From Gammaproteobacteria bacterium (lineage in GTDB: Bacteria; Pseudomonadota; Gammaproteobacteria; JAPPPA01), in the NCBI GenBank assembly GCA_030425645.1, contig JAUHZK010000006.1:1-64000 (forward strand): a stretch of 64,000 bases of DNA, in the 5' to 3' direction. The notes under the pieces were generated by a model. It did not search any database. It was not told the origin of the DNA and saw only the letters and a program-made list of their open reading frames with translations. This document shows positions 18,196 through 26,213 of the stretch, in pieces. The translations under genes and the position numbers were made by a program. The stretch's first letter is position 1. The number at the start of each line of letters is the position of its first letter.

Positions 18196-19224
18196 ATGAA
18201 ATCATCTAGCAAAGTCTTATTGGCCCTTGCTGCCGTATTAGTGCTGGCAGCGGTTCTACTGCGCCCACAATCGGATAGCGATACCGCTACCACTGACTTA
18301 CTGATGCCCGAACTGCAAGCGCAGCTAGAGCAAGTCACTAAGGTAGAACTGGTAACCGCCGGTAATAACGCCAAAATCACGCTGGTGAAAGCTGATGGCT
18401 TCTGGGGCCTAGAGCAACGTGCAGGCTATCGCATTGAGTTCGATCGCCTGCGCAGCATCCTACGGGCCTTGGCACAGTTAAAAACGGCCGAGGCCATGAC
18501 CAGCAATCCGCAGTACTTTGATCGTCTGCACCTGGTTGATGTCGCCGACGCCAACAGCAATGCCAAAGCCATCCGTATTTATGGCGAAGACGGCAATAAA
18601 GTGGCTGGCTTGCTACTTGGCGACAGCCTCTATCGTGGTGATACCGAGTACACCTACATCCGCGTAGAAGGAGACAACCAAAGCTGGTTGGTCGCGGGCG
18701 GTTTAGATTTGTGGCTTACGCCAACGCAATGGTTGGACAAAGACCTGTTGGACATAGAGCGGGAGCAAATCAATGCTGTAGAAGTCAGCCATGCCGACGG
18801 CGAAACCCTCACCGTAAAGCGTGAAACCGACGAAAACGGCCAAGCAAGCAAAGACCTGCTGGTGCAAAACGTACCTAGCGGTAAAGAGCTACTTTACCCC
18901 AGTGTTGGTAATGGCCCCGCAGAAGCCTTACAAAACCTACGCTTAGATGACGTGCAAGCCGCCAGCAGCTTTGGCTGGCAGCCAGACAATATCGTTACCA
19001 CACGTCTAACGCGCAAAGACGGTATTACTATCGTTACCCAAGCCGAGCGGCGAGAAACCGAATATTTTCTAGCGATCAGCGTTGAGTATGCCGGTGAAGA
19101 TGACGAGCTAAAGGCCGAGGCTGAAAAGCTCAGTAATCAGTTCAAAGGCTGGGTTTACAGCATCCAACCCTATAAATACCAAGCACTCGCCAAGCGAGTG
19201 CAACAGATGTTGAAAGACGAGTAA
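18196..19224 (+). CDS. DUF4340 domain protein of the Gld-type ABC operon
   Basis: A 342-aa protein with an N-terminal signal anchor (VLLALAAVLVLAAVLL) and a periplasmic domain. Conserved features of DUF4340 are visible: a VELVTAGNNAKITLVKADGFWGL strand pair, FDRLRSILRALAQLKTAEA, and a repeat of the same fold with WLDKDLLDIEREQINAVEV. It is the last gene of the four-gene operon, with a GGGGGAGAGAG site before its ATG and a terminator 5 bp after its stop. The function is unknown, and it is always found with the GldG-type subunit. Confidence 0.82.
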   Translation: MKSSSKVLLALAAVLVLAAVLLRPQSDSDTATTDLLMPELQAQLEQVTKVELVTAGNNAKITLVKADGFWGLEQRAGYRIEFDRLRSILRALAQLKTAEAMTSNPQYFDRLHLVDVADANSNAKAIRIYGEDGNKVAGLLLGDSLYRGDTEYTYIRVEGDNQSWLVAGGLDLWLTPTQWLDKDLLDIEREQINAVEVSHADGETLTVKRETDENGQASKDLLVQNVPSGKELLYPSVGNGPAEALQNLRLDDVQAASSFGWQPDNIVTTRLTRKDGITIVTQAERRETEYFLAISVEYAGEDDELKAEAEKLSNQFKGWVYSIQPYKYQALAKRVQQMLKDE

Positions 19225-19228
19225 AACA

Positions 19229-19254
19229 AAAGGCCGCAAAAGCGGCCTTTTTTT
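19229..19254 (+). terminator. Rho-independent terminator of the ABC operon
   Basis: AAAGGCCGC (19229-19237), an AAAA loop and GCGGCCTTT (19242-19250) are followed by more T to 19254. It could also slow transcription from the opposite strand. Confidence 0.9.
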
Positions 19255-19263
19255 ATGGGTACG

Positions 19264-19710
19264 TTAGAAATTCCGTTCGTGTTCTATACGCGTAAGTTTT
19301 ACTAGCTTAGATATAAAGGCTTCATGTTCATTTATCGTAAAGAAGTCTCCAATACGGTATTTGGTACCTGACGCGAGAAGTAGATATAGATTGGGGTTGT
19401 ATCTTCCCCAAGTGCTAACAACTTTTGACGTGCGAATACTTGCTTCGAAGTTTCTAAAATTTATCCCTGCAATACGATAGCGGCCATAAATTTTGTCGTT
19501 CGTCGTGTCGAAAATAGTTTCAGCAACAGAAGTTGGTGCTACAAACAAAAAAATCGTGCCAATGATCGCGATTAGGGCGGTAGCAGCATTGTTGGCTTTA
19601 TAAAGTAGCAAAAGGGTGGCTAGCGACAGCCCCCAGCAAAGGGCTTTAGCCCAGACAGGTCCTTCTGATGATATCCAGATTCGGTCAGGGGTTTTTTCTA
19701 TTAATTTCAT
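19264..19710 (-). CDS. Unknown membrane protein
   Basis: A 148-aa protein that I do not recognise. Two adjacent hydrophobic segments lie at about residues 22-60 (ALCWGLSLATLLLLY and ATALIAIIGTIFLFVA), followed by a soluble domain rich in beta-type sequence (NDKIYGRYRIAGINFRNFEA, then LYLLLASGTKYRIGDFF). The ATG at 19710 is preferred over a TTG one codon upstream. No strong ribosome site is visible. It is the last of three small membrane-protein genes on this strand, and the base composition looks more AT-rich than the flanking genes. It may have been acquired as a group. Confidence 0.55.
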   Translation of the reverse strand: MKLIEKTPDRIWISSEGPVWAKALCWGLSLATLLLLYKANNAATALIAIIGTIFLFVAPTSVAETIFDTTNDKIYGRYRIAGINFRNFEASIRTSKVVSTWGRYNPNLYLLLASGTKYRIGDFFTINEHEAFISKLVKLTRIEHERNF

Positions 19711-19776
19711 CAAATTAGAAATGCGATTGGACTAAACGATTTATCTAGAAAGTTAACGGGTTCTCTCTCTTTTCGC

Positions 19777-20202
19777 TCAGCGGGTGCTTGCTGACTTGTC
19801 AGTACTGTATTTTGCCAATATACCCAGAGCGGCCCAAACCCCAACAGCGAATGCTGACGGTGCGACCGCGACGGGTAGTATTTGGCCAGTAATCACTAGC
19901 AACCAAATACATGTTACTAGGCTAGAAGTCAGGAAGGCCAAGGCGCCTAGATAAATAAATTGCTCCCCGTGGGAAAAATTGAAGGGGTTGCTATGCCAAT
20001 TATGGCGTTCTATGTCTGGACGTTTACCGGTCACGATGGCAGCAATGAGGGCGGCAATTAACAGTAGAGAGGGAAACGTCAGACCAATAACGATTACATC
20101 TAGCCACGAGATTGACGCTTGGTATATCTGACCTATTGGGCTTACTAACGCAAGTAACCCAGAGACGGCAATTATAATTTTCCGAAATGTTTTCCAGATA
20201 AT
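19777..20202 (-). CDS. Unknown membrane protein with non-standard or unclear start
   Basis: The open frame runs from an in-frame stop at 20215-20217 to the stop codon at 19777. The first standard start codon is a GTG at 20034, which would leave only 85 aa. The 56 codons before it read like a real protein, with hydrophobic stretches such as SWLDVIVIGLTFPSLLL and a Lys/Arg-rich start (WKTFRKIII). The best upstream candidate is an ATT at 20202 placed 5 nt after AGAGAG. That gives about 141 aa with four hydrophobic segments. Either an ATT start is used, an upstream frameshift has removed the true start, or the short form is the product. The family is unknown. Confidence 0.4.
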   Translation of the reverse strand: MIWKTFRKIIIAVSGLLALVSPIGQIYQASISWLDVIVIGLTFPSLLLIAALIAAIVTGKRPDIERHNWHSNPFNFSHGEQFIYLGALAFLTSSLVTCIWLLVITGQILPVAVAPSAFAVGVWAALGILAKYSTDKSASTR

Positions 20203-20253
20203 ACTGACTCTCTGTTAAATAGCGTCCCTTTAGCGAGAGCCCGTTAACGATCT

Positions 20254-20529
20254 TTACCGAGCCACATTAACATTTTTACGTGTCGCCGCGTGGATTGCGA
20301 AAGAGCATATTGGGTACAGAGGAAGATAAAGAAGACCACCGAAAATGAAGCCTTGAGCAACGTACTGTTTGGTTGAATATGGAAAACACATGAAAGCTAG
20401 GAAGGCGACACCAACTAGCAAAAGCATTGCGCGTGCTTTTCGATTTCTATCGCAGGTAATGTGCCAAATGTTCCAAAGCCAAAATGCTATGGGCACAGGC
20501 ATGAGATATGCCAAGATTTCGTTACCCAC
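20254..20529 (-). CDS. Unknown small membrane protein
   Basis: A 91-aa protein with three predicted membrane segments (ILAYLMPVPIAFWLWNIW, AMLLLVGVAFLAFMCF and FIFGGLLYLPLYPICSFAI). The start codon is a GTG and no clear ribosome site is visible. It lies first in the row of three small membrane-protein genes. I recognise no family. The position between a conserved ABC operon and a lipid-metabolism locus says little about its role. Confidence 0.45.
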   Translation of the reverse strand: MGNEILAYLMPVPIAFWLWNIWHITCDRNRKARAMLLLVGVAFLAFMCFPYSTKQYVAQGFIFGGLLYLPLYPICSFAIHAATRKNVNVAR

Positions 20530-20597
20530 AATGCGATCTCACGCTAGCTAGCGGACAAAGGTCTAATAATGTTCATGCTGCGCATGGGGGCTATTTT

Positions 20598-22097
20598 TTA
20601 ACTCACCCGCCTCAACTGCGGCGCGCGTTTCTGCTCAGGCCCGGCTGGTGTTTGATGCGCTTGTAGTTTGAGTTTGTGGATACAGCTTTCAAAGGTTTGG
20701 CTAATCGTTACGGCGTTACGCATGCGTTCGATTTCTGGCCAGGTTTGGCGCATGCCGGCGTCGACAAAGGCTTCGATATCGGTAGGGCTTGGGTTAGATA
20801 GCACTTTGGCGAAGAGTCGTGGATCGAATTTCGGGATCACGGTGATGTCGCCATAGTATTGCTGGTTAAGCATCTTGTGAGCTTCGCCCAATGCGCGTTT
20901 GGCGAGTGGGTGGTCAACGCTGTTTTTAGCCACATCTAGAATTTCTTTGGTGTTGGCTTCTAGGGTGGTGCGGGTAATACCGCGGGCCATGCCCCAAAGG
21001 CCGGAGCGGCGTTTGACTTTCTTCTTGCTCATAAACGGCGCCACGTGCGGGTTCACTTGGCTAACGATGTAGTGATTAACGTCGTGCAAGCGGGCCAGGC
21101 GCAACATCGGTAGATCAGACGTCAGGCTGCCGTCAGACCATTTAAGCGTGGGTAGGTAAGGTACGATATTGCCTTCAACATCTTTCGCCAGTAAGCGCAC
21201 CGGCGGGAATACCGCTGGAATGGCGCAGGAGGCGAGTGAGGCAGTGCGAATCAGTACGTTCGGGCCGGTGAGGTAGTTCATCAGCCGTGGCATTTGGTTG
21301 CTGGCGACGGCTGAGATAGGAATATTCAGGATACGGCCGGTGCGTTCAAAGGCTTCCTCAAAGCTGAGGTCACCGATATTTTCTTGTAGGCAGTGTGATA
21401 GTTGCTTGCCGTCCATTACAGAACGGTTTTTGATGGCGCTTTTAACGCCATGCGGGCGGAAGGCTTGTAGGTAAAGGTACTCGGGGTCGAAGAAGGCGGG
21501 GATTTCTTCGTCGGTATGGGCGCAAACGGCACCGGCAATAATGGAGCCGGCGCTAGAGCCTGACATCACGCGTGGCATTAAGCCTTCTTCATAGAGTGCT
21601 TTGCAAACACCGATATGGAACATACCCAGGGTAGCGCCGCCTGAAAGTAGTAGGCCAGAGCGGCCAAAGCATTTGGCGGTACGTTTAAAGAAACGCATTT
21701 TTTCGCCAAACGGCAGTTCTTCAAATTCGTTATCGCAAATCCACTGAAGTGCCTCGGCAACTTCATTGATGTATTCGGTAACAATGTTCTTGGTGCCAAC
21801 GTGGGCGTGTTGGTAAAGCGCCGGGTTGGCCATATTGCCGAGGTTGCCGTGCAGGCCCTCGTGTAACCAATAAACGAGTTCGCGCACGTCTTCATTGGCG
21901 CGTAGTTGGCGCAGTTCGTTAAGGCGGTTACGTAGTAAACGCCATGAGTAGAGCTCGCTTTTTTCTTCAGCCTTCCAGTCGTTATTGCCTTCCAGCTCAT
22001 CCATGCGCTCGGCAATCTCACGCCATTCGCTGTAGTTGCTGGCGTTGTCGAGCTGGGTTTCTAGGGCTTTGAGCGGGTCGGTACTGAACAGGCTCAT
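20598..22097 (-). CDS. Patatin-like phospholipase with DUF3336 N-terminal domain
   Basis: A 499-aa lipid acyl hydrolase. The N-terminal 140 residues match the DUF3336 helical domain seen in triacylglycerol-lipase-type patatins (WKAEEKSELYSWRLLRNRLNEL, then EGLHGNLGNMANPALY). The patatin core has the oxyanion loop LLLSGGATLGMFHIGV, the nucleophile elbow GSSAG near residue 182, and the catalytic Asp in WSDGSLTSDLP; Ser replaces the more usual Gly/Ala after DG. The ATG at 22097 has AAGGA 9 nt upstream and is preferred to a TTG two codons earlier. It lies downstream of the glycosyltransferase-phosphatase pair on the same strand, suggesting a role in membrane or storage lipid turnover. Confidence 0.85.
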   Translation of the reverse strand: MSLFSTDPLKALETQLDNASNYSEWREIAERMDELEGNNDWKAEEKSELYSWRLLRNRLNELRQLRANEDVRELVYWLHEGLHGNLGNMANPALYQHAHVGTKNIVTEYINEVAEALQWICDNEFEELPFGEKMRFFKRTAKCFGRSGLLLSGGATLGMFHIGVCKALYEEGLMPRVMSGSSAGSIIAGAVCAHTDEEIPAFFDPEYLYLQAFRPHGVKSAIKNRSVMDGKQLSHCLQENIGDLSFEEAFERTGRILNIPISAVASNQMPRLMNYLTGPNVLIRTASLASCAIPAVFPPVRLLAKDVEGNIVPYLPTLKWSDGSLTSDLPMLRLARLHDVNHYIVSQVNPHVAPFMSKKKVKRRSGLWGMARGITRTTLEANTKEILDVAKNSVDHPLAKRALGEAHKMLNQQYYGDITVIPKFDPRLFAKVLSNPSPTDIEAFVDAGMRQTWPEIERMRNAVTISQTFESCIHKLKLQAHQTPAGPEQKRAPQLRRVS

Positions 22098-22150
22098 TGG
22101 CAATAATCCTTAGGCGTTTTTAACAGTCCCTAAGGGTATTACCAAGTGAG

Positions 22151-22171
22151 GCATTGTGCAAAGCACAATGC
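22151..22171. repeat. Perfect hairpin between patatin gene and small ORF
   Basis: GCATTGTGC, AAA and GCACAATGC form a 9-bp perfect stem. On the minus strand it lies just after the small 51-aa gene, but no T tract follows, so it is not a standard intrinsic terminator. It could be an mRNA processing or stability hairpin, or a dyad for a regulator of the patatin gene. Confidence 0.4.
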
Positions 22172-22186
22172 AGATAAAAACGCGGC

Positions 22187-22342
22187 TTATTGCTCAGATT
22201 GACGCGGTTTGTAGTCGTAGTGCGTGAGGCTGTCGGCCTGGCGTGGCATAGGGGTTCTAGGCTCTTTGCTGGCCATTTCCATAAAGCTGATGCGCCGTTG
22301 GCGACGAACCCGCAGATGTGCGGTGTTAAAACGTTTATTCAT
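22187..22342 (-). CDS. Small basic 51-aa protein
   Basis: An ATG-to-TAA frame of 51 codons with an AAGAG ribosome site 7 nt upstream, in the gap between the PlcP-like gene and the patatin gene. The N-terminal half is strongly basic (RRQRRISF), the middle has KEPRTPMPRQ, and the tail has THYDYKPRQ. There is no membrane segment or cysteine. The composition and the ribosome site suggest a real gene, perhaps nucleic-acid- or lipid-headgroup-binding, but no family is recognised. It is co-oriented with, and possibly part of, the lipid-remodelling operon. Confidence 0.5.
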   Translation of the reverse strand: MNKRFNTAHLRVRRQRRISFMEMASKEPRTPMPRQADSLTHYDYKPRQSEQ

Positions 22343-22441
22343 GCTGTGTCTCTTTTATATTTTTTACTAAGCGTTTTGAGCGATGTTTTGTGGCATTAGT
22401 TCCACTACATTGCTTTCACCTGGTAGCGGCCCGTCTAGGCC

Positions 22442-23233
22442 CTAGTCAAAGCGCTTGTCGGACCAGTCTAGCAGCTCCATGCTGCCGTCGTGGTTTTCTA
22501 CCAATGCCGTGCAGCTGTCTACCCAATCGCCGGTGTTGTAATACTGCACGCCGTTAATTTCGCGAATCTCGGCGTTGTGGATGTGGCCGCATACAGCGCC
22601 ATCTAGTCCGCGTGATTTGCATTCATGGGCAACGCTTTCTTCAAAGTCGCCGATAAAGTTCACTGCGGTTTTCACCTTGCGTTTCGCGTAGTCGGATAGT
22701 GACCAGTAGGGCAGGCCAAGATGGCGACGGGCAAAGTTGAGCGTGCCGTTTACTTTCATCAAACCGTTGTAGGCAGCGTCGCCGGCGAGTGCAACCCAGC
22801 TGTGGTAGCGGGTGACTACGTCAAACATATCGCCGTGGGTGACCATTAGTTTGCGGCCATCGGCGGTCTCGTGAACGGTCTCGTTAACGATTTTGATATT
22901 GCCCATTTGCAGATTGAAATCGACAAAACGGCGCAAGAAGTCGTCGTGATTACCGGTGATGTAGATCACCTCGGTGCCGCGTTTGGCGCGGGTCAAAATA
23001 CGGCGGATCACGTTGCTGTGTGATTGTGGCCAGTAGAATTTCGACTTTAGACGCCAGCCGTCGATGATGTCGCCGACTAAGTACAGCTGTTCGCTGTCAT
23101 GCTCTTTGAGGAAGCGCGCCAACAAGTTGGCTTGGCTACCGCTAGAGCCGAGGTGAACGTCGGAAATCCAAATCGTGCGATATTGGGGTTGTTGGTTAGT
23201 TTTACTGTTTTTCATATTTTCTTTTTTCATCAT
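22442..23233 (-). CDS. plcP: PlcP-like metallophosphoesterase (phospholipase C type)
   Basis: A 263-aa calcineurin-fold phosphatase with intact metal motifs: D25-x-H27 in ISDVHLGS, GDIIDGW (D55), GNHDD (N95-H96), THGD (H133) and GHIH (H217, H219). Such proteins are usually labelled UDP-2,3-diacylglucosamine hydrolases, but the long YWPQSHSNVIRRILTRAKRGT and LGLPYWSLSDYAKRKVKTAVNFIG segments are those of the PlcP group. PlcP removes head groups from phospholipids during phosphate starvation (shown in Sinorhizobium and marine bacteria). The context supports this: it lies 16 bp after a glycosyltransferase gene, behind a Pho box, with olsBA divergent. The ATG at 23233 has AAGGA 5 nt upstream. Confidence 0.75.
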   Translation of the reverse strand: MMKKENMKNSKTNQQPQYRTIWISDVHLGSSGSQANLLARFLKEHDSEQLYLVGDIIDGWRLKSKFYWPQSHSNVIRRILTRAKRGTEVIYITGNHDDFLRRFVDFNLQMGNIKIVNETVHETADGRKLMVTHGDMFDVVTRYHSWVALAGDAAYNGLMKVNGTLNFARRHLGLPYWSLSDYAKRKVKTAVNFIGDFEESVAHECKSRGLDGAVCGHIHNAEIREINGVQYYNTGDWVDSCTALVENHDGSMELLDWSDKRFD

Positions 23234-23249
23234 TCTGTTCCTTGCCGCT

Positions 23250-24353
23250 TTAGGCGGCGTGACGCAGCAGGCTGCTGCTGTCAGTGAGTTCGTTTATCCA
23301 GCTGAGTAAGCGTTGTGCCGCGTAGTCGCGGGCGTCGCGTGATTGCTCTGAGCGGCTATAGGCCGCAATGGCGGCGCGGAAGTTAAAGCTGTTGTCTAAA
23401 AAGGCTTCGATGCCTTCGCTGCTCAGGGTATTGAGGCTGGTGCGGCGGCCGATGCCCATGCGTTCGACCATAAAGGCGTTTAGGTTCTGCTCGAAGCAGT
23501 CTTCTGGCATCACCAATACCGGTTTTTTTAGGTATAGGCATTCGCCCATGGTTTGGTTGCCGCAGGTAGATAGCAGTGCCTTGCTGCCGGCGAGATCAAT
23601 CGCGAACTGGGTTTTGCTTAATGGTTTATAAGTAACGTTGTCGCATGGCTCGCGCTCACCTGCGCCATAAACAATCACCGGCACGTTCAAGTTAGTCAGC
23701 GCTTGGTGCACATGCGGTAAATATTGGTGTTCGCCTTTATTGAAGTAGGCCAACAAGTAGTCGCCGCTATGCGGGCTTAGGGCGCGAATCTCGTCGCGAA
23801 TAATGGGACCAACCACTTCGATATCGTCGCTATTCGGTAGCGCGGTATAAAAGCTAGTGACTAGGGTTCGATCGGCTTTGGGTAATAACCATTTATAGCC
23901 GAGGCGGTCTAGGTGGCCGCGAAACCACTGCTGCGGCGGAAACGGCGGCAGGCAGTGATTAATAATTCCGACATGATCAAAGCTGATAATCGGCACATTG
24001 AGGTCTTTAGCGACCCGCGTGGTCCAGATCTCAGAGTCGGTAATAATAATGTCGACACCCCAGTCTTTTAGTTCTTGGCAGAACTGTTGGTAAAACGCGC
24101 CTTTAAAGAGGGCGTCTTTCACGATTGGGTAGTTACGGAAAATAGTCAGCGGTGTGGAAAGTTGGCCGCTGCTGTCGTATTGATAGCCAATACAGGGAAT
24201 GCGGGTGGTTGGAAACTGGGCGGCCAAGGCATCGTAGGCGTCATTGCCTGCGAAAACTCTGACCTCATGTTCCGCCATCAATTGCGGTAATACGGCGGCT
24301 GTTCTCGTGGCGTGGCCTCTGCCGTATCCCATTACGCCGTAAGCAATCTTCAT
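23250..24353 (-). CDS. MJ1255/VC2487-family glycosyltransferase, probable glycolipid synthase
   Basis: A 367-aa GT-B fold enzyme related to MurG and diacylglycerol glucosyltransferases. The N-terminus MKIAYGVMGYGRGHATR carries the acceptor-side Gly-rich loop and His. The C-terminal donor site has LLSTCGNQTMGECLYLKKPVLVMPEDCFEQNLNAF. The ATG at 24353 has an AAGGCGAG ribosome site; two ATGs further upstream are less likely. It is the first gene of the operon with the PlcP-like phosphatase. The likely reaction is transfer of a sugar to the diacylglycerol released by PlcP, giving phosphorus-free glycolipids. The donor and product cannot be read from the sequence. Confidence 0.72.
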   Translation of the reverse strand: MKIAYGVMGYGRGHATRTAAVLPQLMAEHEVRVFAGNDAYDALAAQFPTTRIPCIGYQYDSSGQLSTPLTIFRNYPIVKDALFKGAFYQQFCQELKDWGVDIIITDSEIWTTRVAKDLNVPIISFDHVGIINHCLPPFPPQQWFRGHLDRLGYKWLLPKADRTLVTSFYTALPNSDDIEVVGPIIRDEIRALSPHSGDYLLAYFNKGEHQYLPHVHQALTNLNVPVIVYGAGEREPCDNVTYKPLSKTQFAIDLAGSKALLSTCGNQTMGECLYLKKPVLVMPEDCFEQNLNAFMVERMGIGRRTSLNTLSSEGIEAFLDNSFNFRAAIAAYSRSEQSRDARDYAAQRLLSWINELTDSSSLLRHAA

Positions 24354-24426
24354 ATTGCTCGCCTTTACTTCTTTCATATTCGCAGCCAATGTTGCGGCAG
24401 GCGTGTTACAGCGGTGATGCGAATAG

Positions 24427-24444
24427 ATGACTTTTTGATGACAG
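24427..24444 (-). promoter_or_regulatory. Candidate Pho box for the glycosyltransferase-plcP operon
   Basis: On the minus strand the sequence reads CTGTCAT-CAAA-AAGTCAT. The first half matches the PhoB half-site CTGTCAT exactly and the second matches 5 of 7, with the correct 11-bp period. It lies 74 bp upstream of the glycosyltransferase ATG. Confidence 0.5.
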
Positions 24445-24465
24445 CTGAACGTTTGTAAGTCACTG

Positions 24466-24494
24466 CTGTCATTAAACTTTCATGTTAATGTCAC
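24466..24494 (+). promoter_or_regulatory. Candidate Pho box for olsBA
   Basis: CTGTCAT-TAAA-CTTTCAT at 24466-24483 matches the PhoB-binding consensus (two CTGTCAT repeats, 4-bp AT-rich spacer) in 13 of 14 half-site positions. A third, weaker repeat ATGTCAC follows at 24488-24494 in the same 11-bp period. It lies 58 bp before the olsB ATG. Confidence 0.7.
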
Positions 24495-24552
24495 CTGCAG
24501 TTCAAGCAGCGCCACAAAGATGGCGCCATCAAACTATCGATAGAAGAACGTT

Positions 24553-25338
24553 ATGGACGTAAGTACCCAAAACACGGCTTTGGATACCGTTGTAGAGCCG
24601 CTAAGCGAGAGCGATGGCCGCTACCAAGTCAGTATTGCCACCACGTTAGAAGAGGTTCAGGCCTCGCAAAAAATGCGTTATGCCATTTTTGCTGAAGAGC
24701 AGGGCGCGGTGTTGCACACCACCACACCAGGCTTAGATGCGGATGAGCTAGACCCTTATTGCATGCACTTGCTAGTGCGCGATAGTGAACAAGATTGCTT
24801 GGTCGCTAGTACCCGAGTGTTGAACGATGAAAAGGCGGCGTTATTTGGCCGTTTTTATTCTGAGTCCGAATTTGAGATGCACGCCGTTAAAGCACTGGAA
24901 GGCCGCAAGTTAGAAATTGGCCGCACCTGCGTACACGCCGACTACCGCAATGGCGCGGTGATTGGCTCGCTGTGGCAGGGTTTGGTAGAGCTGATGTACC
25001 GCGACGGTTATCAATGGCTATTTGGCTGCGCCAGTATTCCATTGGAAGACGGTGGCTCTAACTTGCATGCCATTATGGACCGCTTCCGCCGTAAATATAT
25101 GTGCGCGGAAAGCCACCGAGTAACGCCGCGCGTAAACGTGCCTGCGGTGGCCGATGATCAAGCGCTGACCGCACTACGCATTCCGCCGCTGCTTAAGGCC
25201 TACGTTAGTTTGGGCGCTCATATTTGCGGCGAACCAAGCTGGGACGAGGACTTTAATGTGGCCGACGTGTTTGTGCTGTTAAACGTCGATAACTTGTCTA
25301 CTCGTTATGTCCGCCACTTCGCCCGTAGTCAGCAGTAA
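24553..25338 (+). CDS. olsB: Ornithine N-acyltransferase OlsB (GNAT fold)
   Basis: A 261-aa acyl-ACP-dependent acyltransferase forming lyso-ornithine lipid from ornithine. The sequence has the OlsB-type GNAT core: ASQKMRYAIFAEEQGA, DELDPYCMHLLVRD, the acyl-donor strand KLEIGRTCVHADYRNGAVIGSLWQGL, then YRDGYQWLFGCASIP and the C-terminal IPPLLKAYVSLGAHICGEPSWDEDFNVADVFVLL. The last segment is a hallmark of hemolysin-like/OlsB acyltransferases. Its 3-prime end overlaps olsA by 32 bp, and a Pho box lies upstream. This matches the phosphate-controlled olsBA pairs of other proteobacteria. Confidence 0.85.
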   Translation: MDVSTQNTALDTVVEPLSESDGRYQVSIATTLEEVQASQKMRYAIFAEEQGAVLHTTTPGLDADELDPYCMHLLVRDSEQDCLVASTRVLNDEKAALFGRFYSESEFEMHAVKALEGRKLEIGRTCVHADYRNGAVIGSLWQGLVELMYRDGYQWLFGCASIPLEDGGSNLHAIMDRFRRKYMCAESHRVTPRVNVPAVADDQALTALRIPPLLKAYVSLGAHICGEPSWDEDFNVADVFVLLNVDNLSTRYVRHFARSQQ

Positions 25339-26143
25339 GGCAGCTGATATCAGCTTTAGCGGCAGTCTGCGCGAAGCCTACCGCTGGCCTTTGGTGGTTG
25401 CTCATGTCTTGAAGGGCATGGCCTTGGTGAAAACCTTGGGCTATGTGTCTGACGCGGCGAGGATTGCCAAATATCAAGCCGATTTGGTTTCTCTTATTGG
25501 CATTGATGTGCGCGTTGTCGGCACGCCAATCGAGCAAACAGCCTTGTGGGCTTGTAACCATGTTTCCTGGGTAGATGCGCCGATTATTGGCAGCTTTCCG
25601 GGCTGTGTGTCGGTGGCGAAGCAAGAGGTGTCTGAATGGCCAGTGATTGGCGATTTGGTAAAAGCTGGAGATACGCTGTTTATTAAACGCGGCGCCAACC
25701 AAGCCAATGACGTTCGCGACCAAATGGTAGAAGTGCTAAATGGCGGCCGCAATGTGGTGGTGTACCCAGAAGGGACTACTACCGCGGGCGACCAAATCAG
25801 CTACGTGTTTCCCCGTTTGTTGTCAGCCGCTACCACTGCCGGCGTGCCAATTCAGCCGATCAGCTTGCGTTATAGCGATGCGGCGAACGGCGAGTCGATT
25901 GCTCCGTATATCGACAATATGGAATTCCTACCGCATTTGCGCCGCTTGCTGGCAGAAAAGCGCATTGAATGCACGCTAGAGTTTTTAGAACCGGTTGATA
26001 GCGAGCAGCCGCGTGACGATATCGCTAATCAATTGCGTCAGCGTTTAGCGGCTAACTTAGCGTTACCAGCCACGGCTAACCAAAAACGCGAAATTGATTT
26101 GCATGCCTTGATTGCGTTTTTGAAATCTCGGCATGGAATCTAG
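25307..26143 (+). CDS. olsA: Lyso-ornithine lipid O-acyltransferase OlsA (PlsC family)
   Basis: A 278-aa PlsC-type acyltransferase. Motif I is NHVSWVDAP (the HX4D variant with H-V-S-W-V-D), motif II has LFIKRGANQANDVRDQM, motif III is VVYPEGTTTAGDQI and motif IV is PIQPISLRYSD. A hydrophobic segment precedes motif I. It overlaps olsB, so the two are co-translated and the substrate is most likely lyso-ornithine lipid rather than lysophosphatidate. Its length and position agree with OlsA. A separate plsC is presumably elsewhere. Confidence 0.83.
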   Translation: MSATSPVVSSKAADISFSGSLREAYRWPLVVAHVLKGMALVKTLGYVSDAARIAKYQADLVSLIGIDVRVVGTPIEQTALWACNHVSWVDAPIIGSFPGCVSVAKQEVSEWPVIGDLVKAGDTLFIKRGANQANDVRDQMVEVLNGGRNVVVYPEGTTTAGDQISYVFPRLLSAATTAGVPIQPISLRYSDAANGESIAPYIDNMEFLPHLRRLLAEKRIECTLEFLEPVDSEQPRDDIANQLRQRLAANLALPATANQKREIDLHALIAFLKSRHGI

Positions 26144-26213
26144 TTGCTAGAGTAGTTCGTTTAACCGCGCCGATTCGGTACACTCGTCAGCAAGAAAAAC
26201 CTTGGGGGCGATT

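Noticed and set aside
22151-22171. Intrinsic terminator
   Set aside because: The 9-bp hairpin is perfect, but no T tract follows on either strand.
22442-23233. Assignment as LpxH (UDP-2,3-diacylglucosamine hydrolase of lipid A synthesis)
   Set aside because: The metal motifs are shared, but the longer inserts, the adjacent glycosyltransferase and the Pho-box context fit PlcP better. A direct alignment with both families would settle it.
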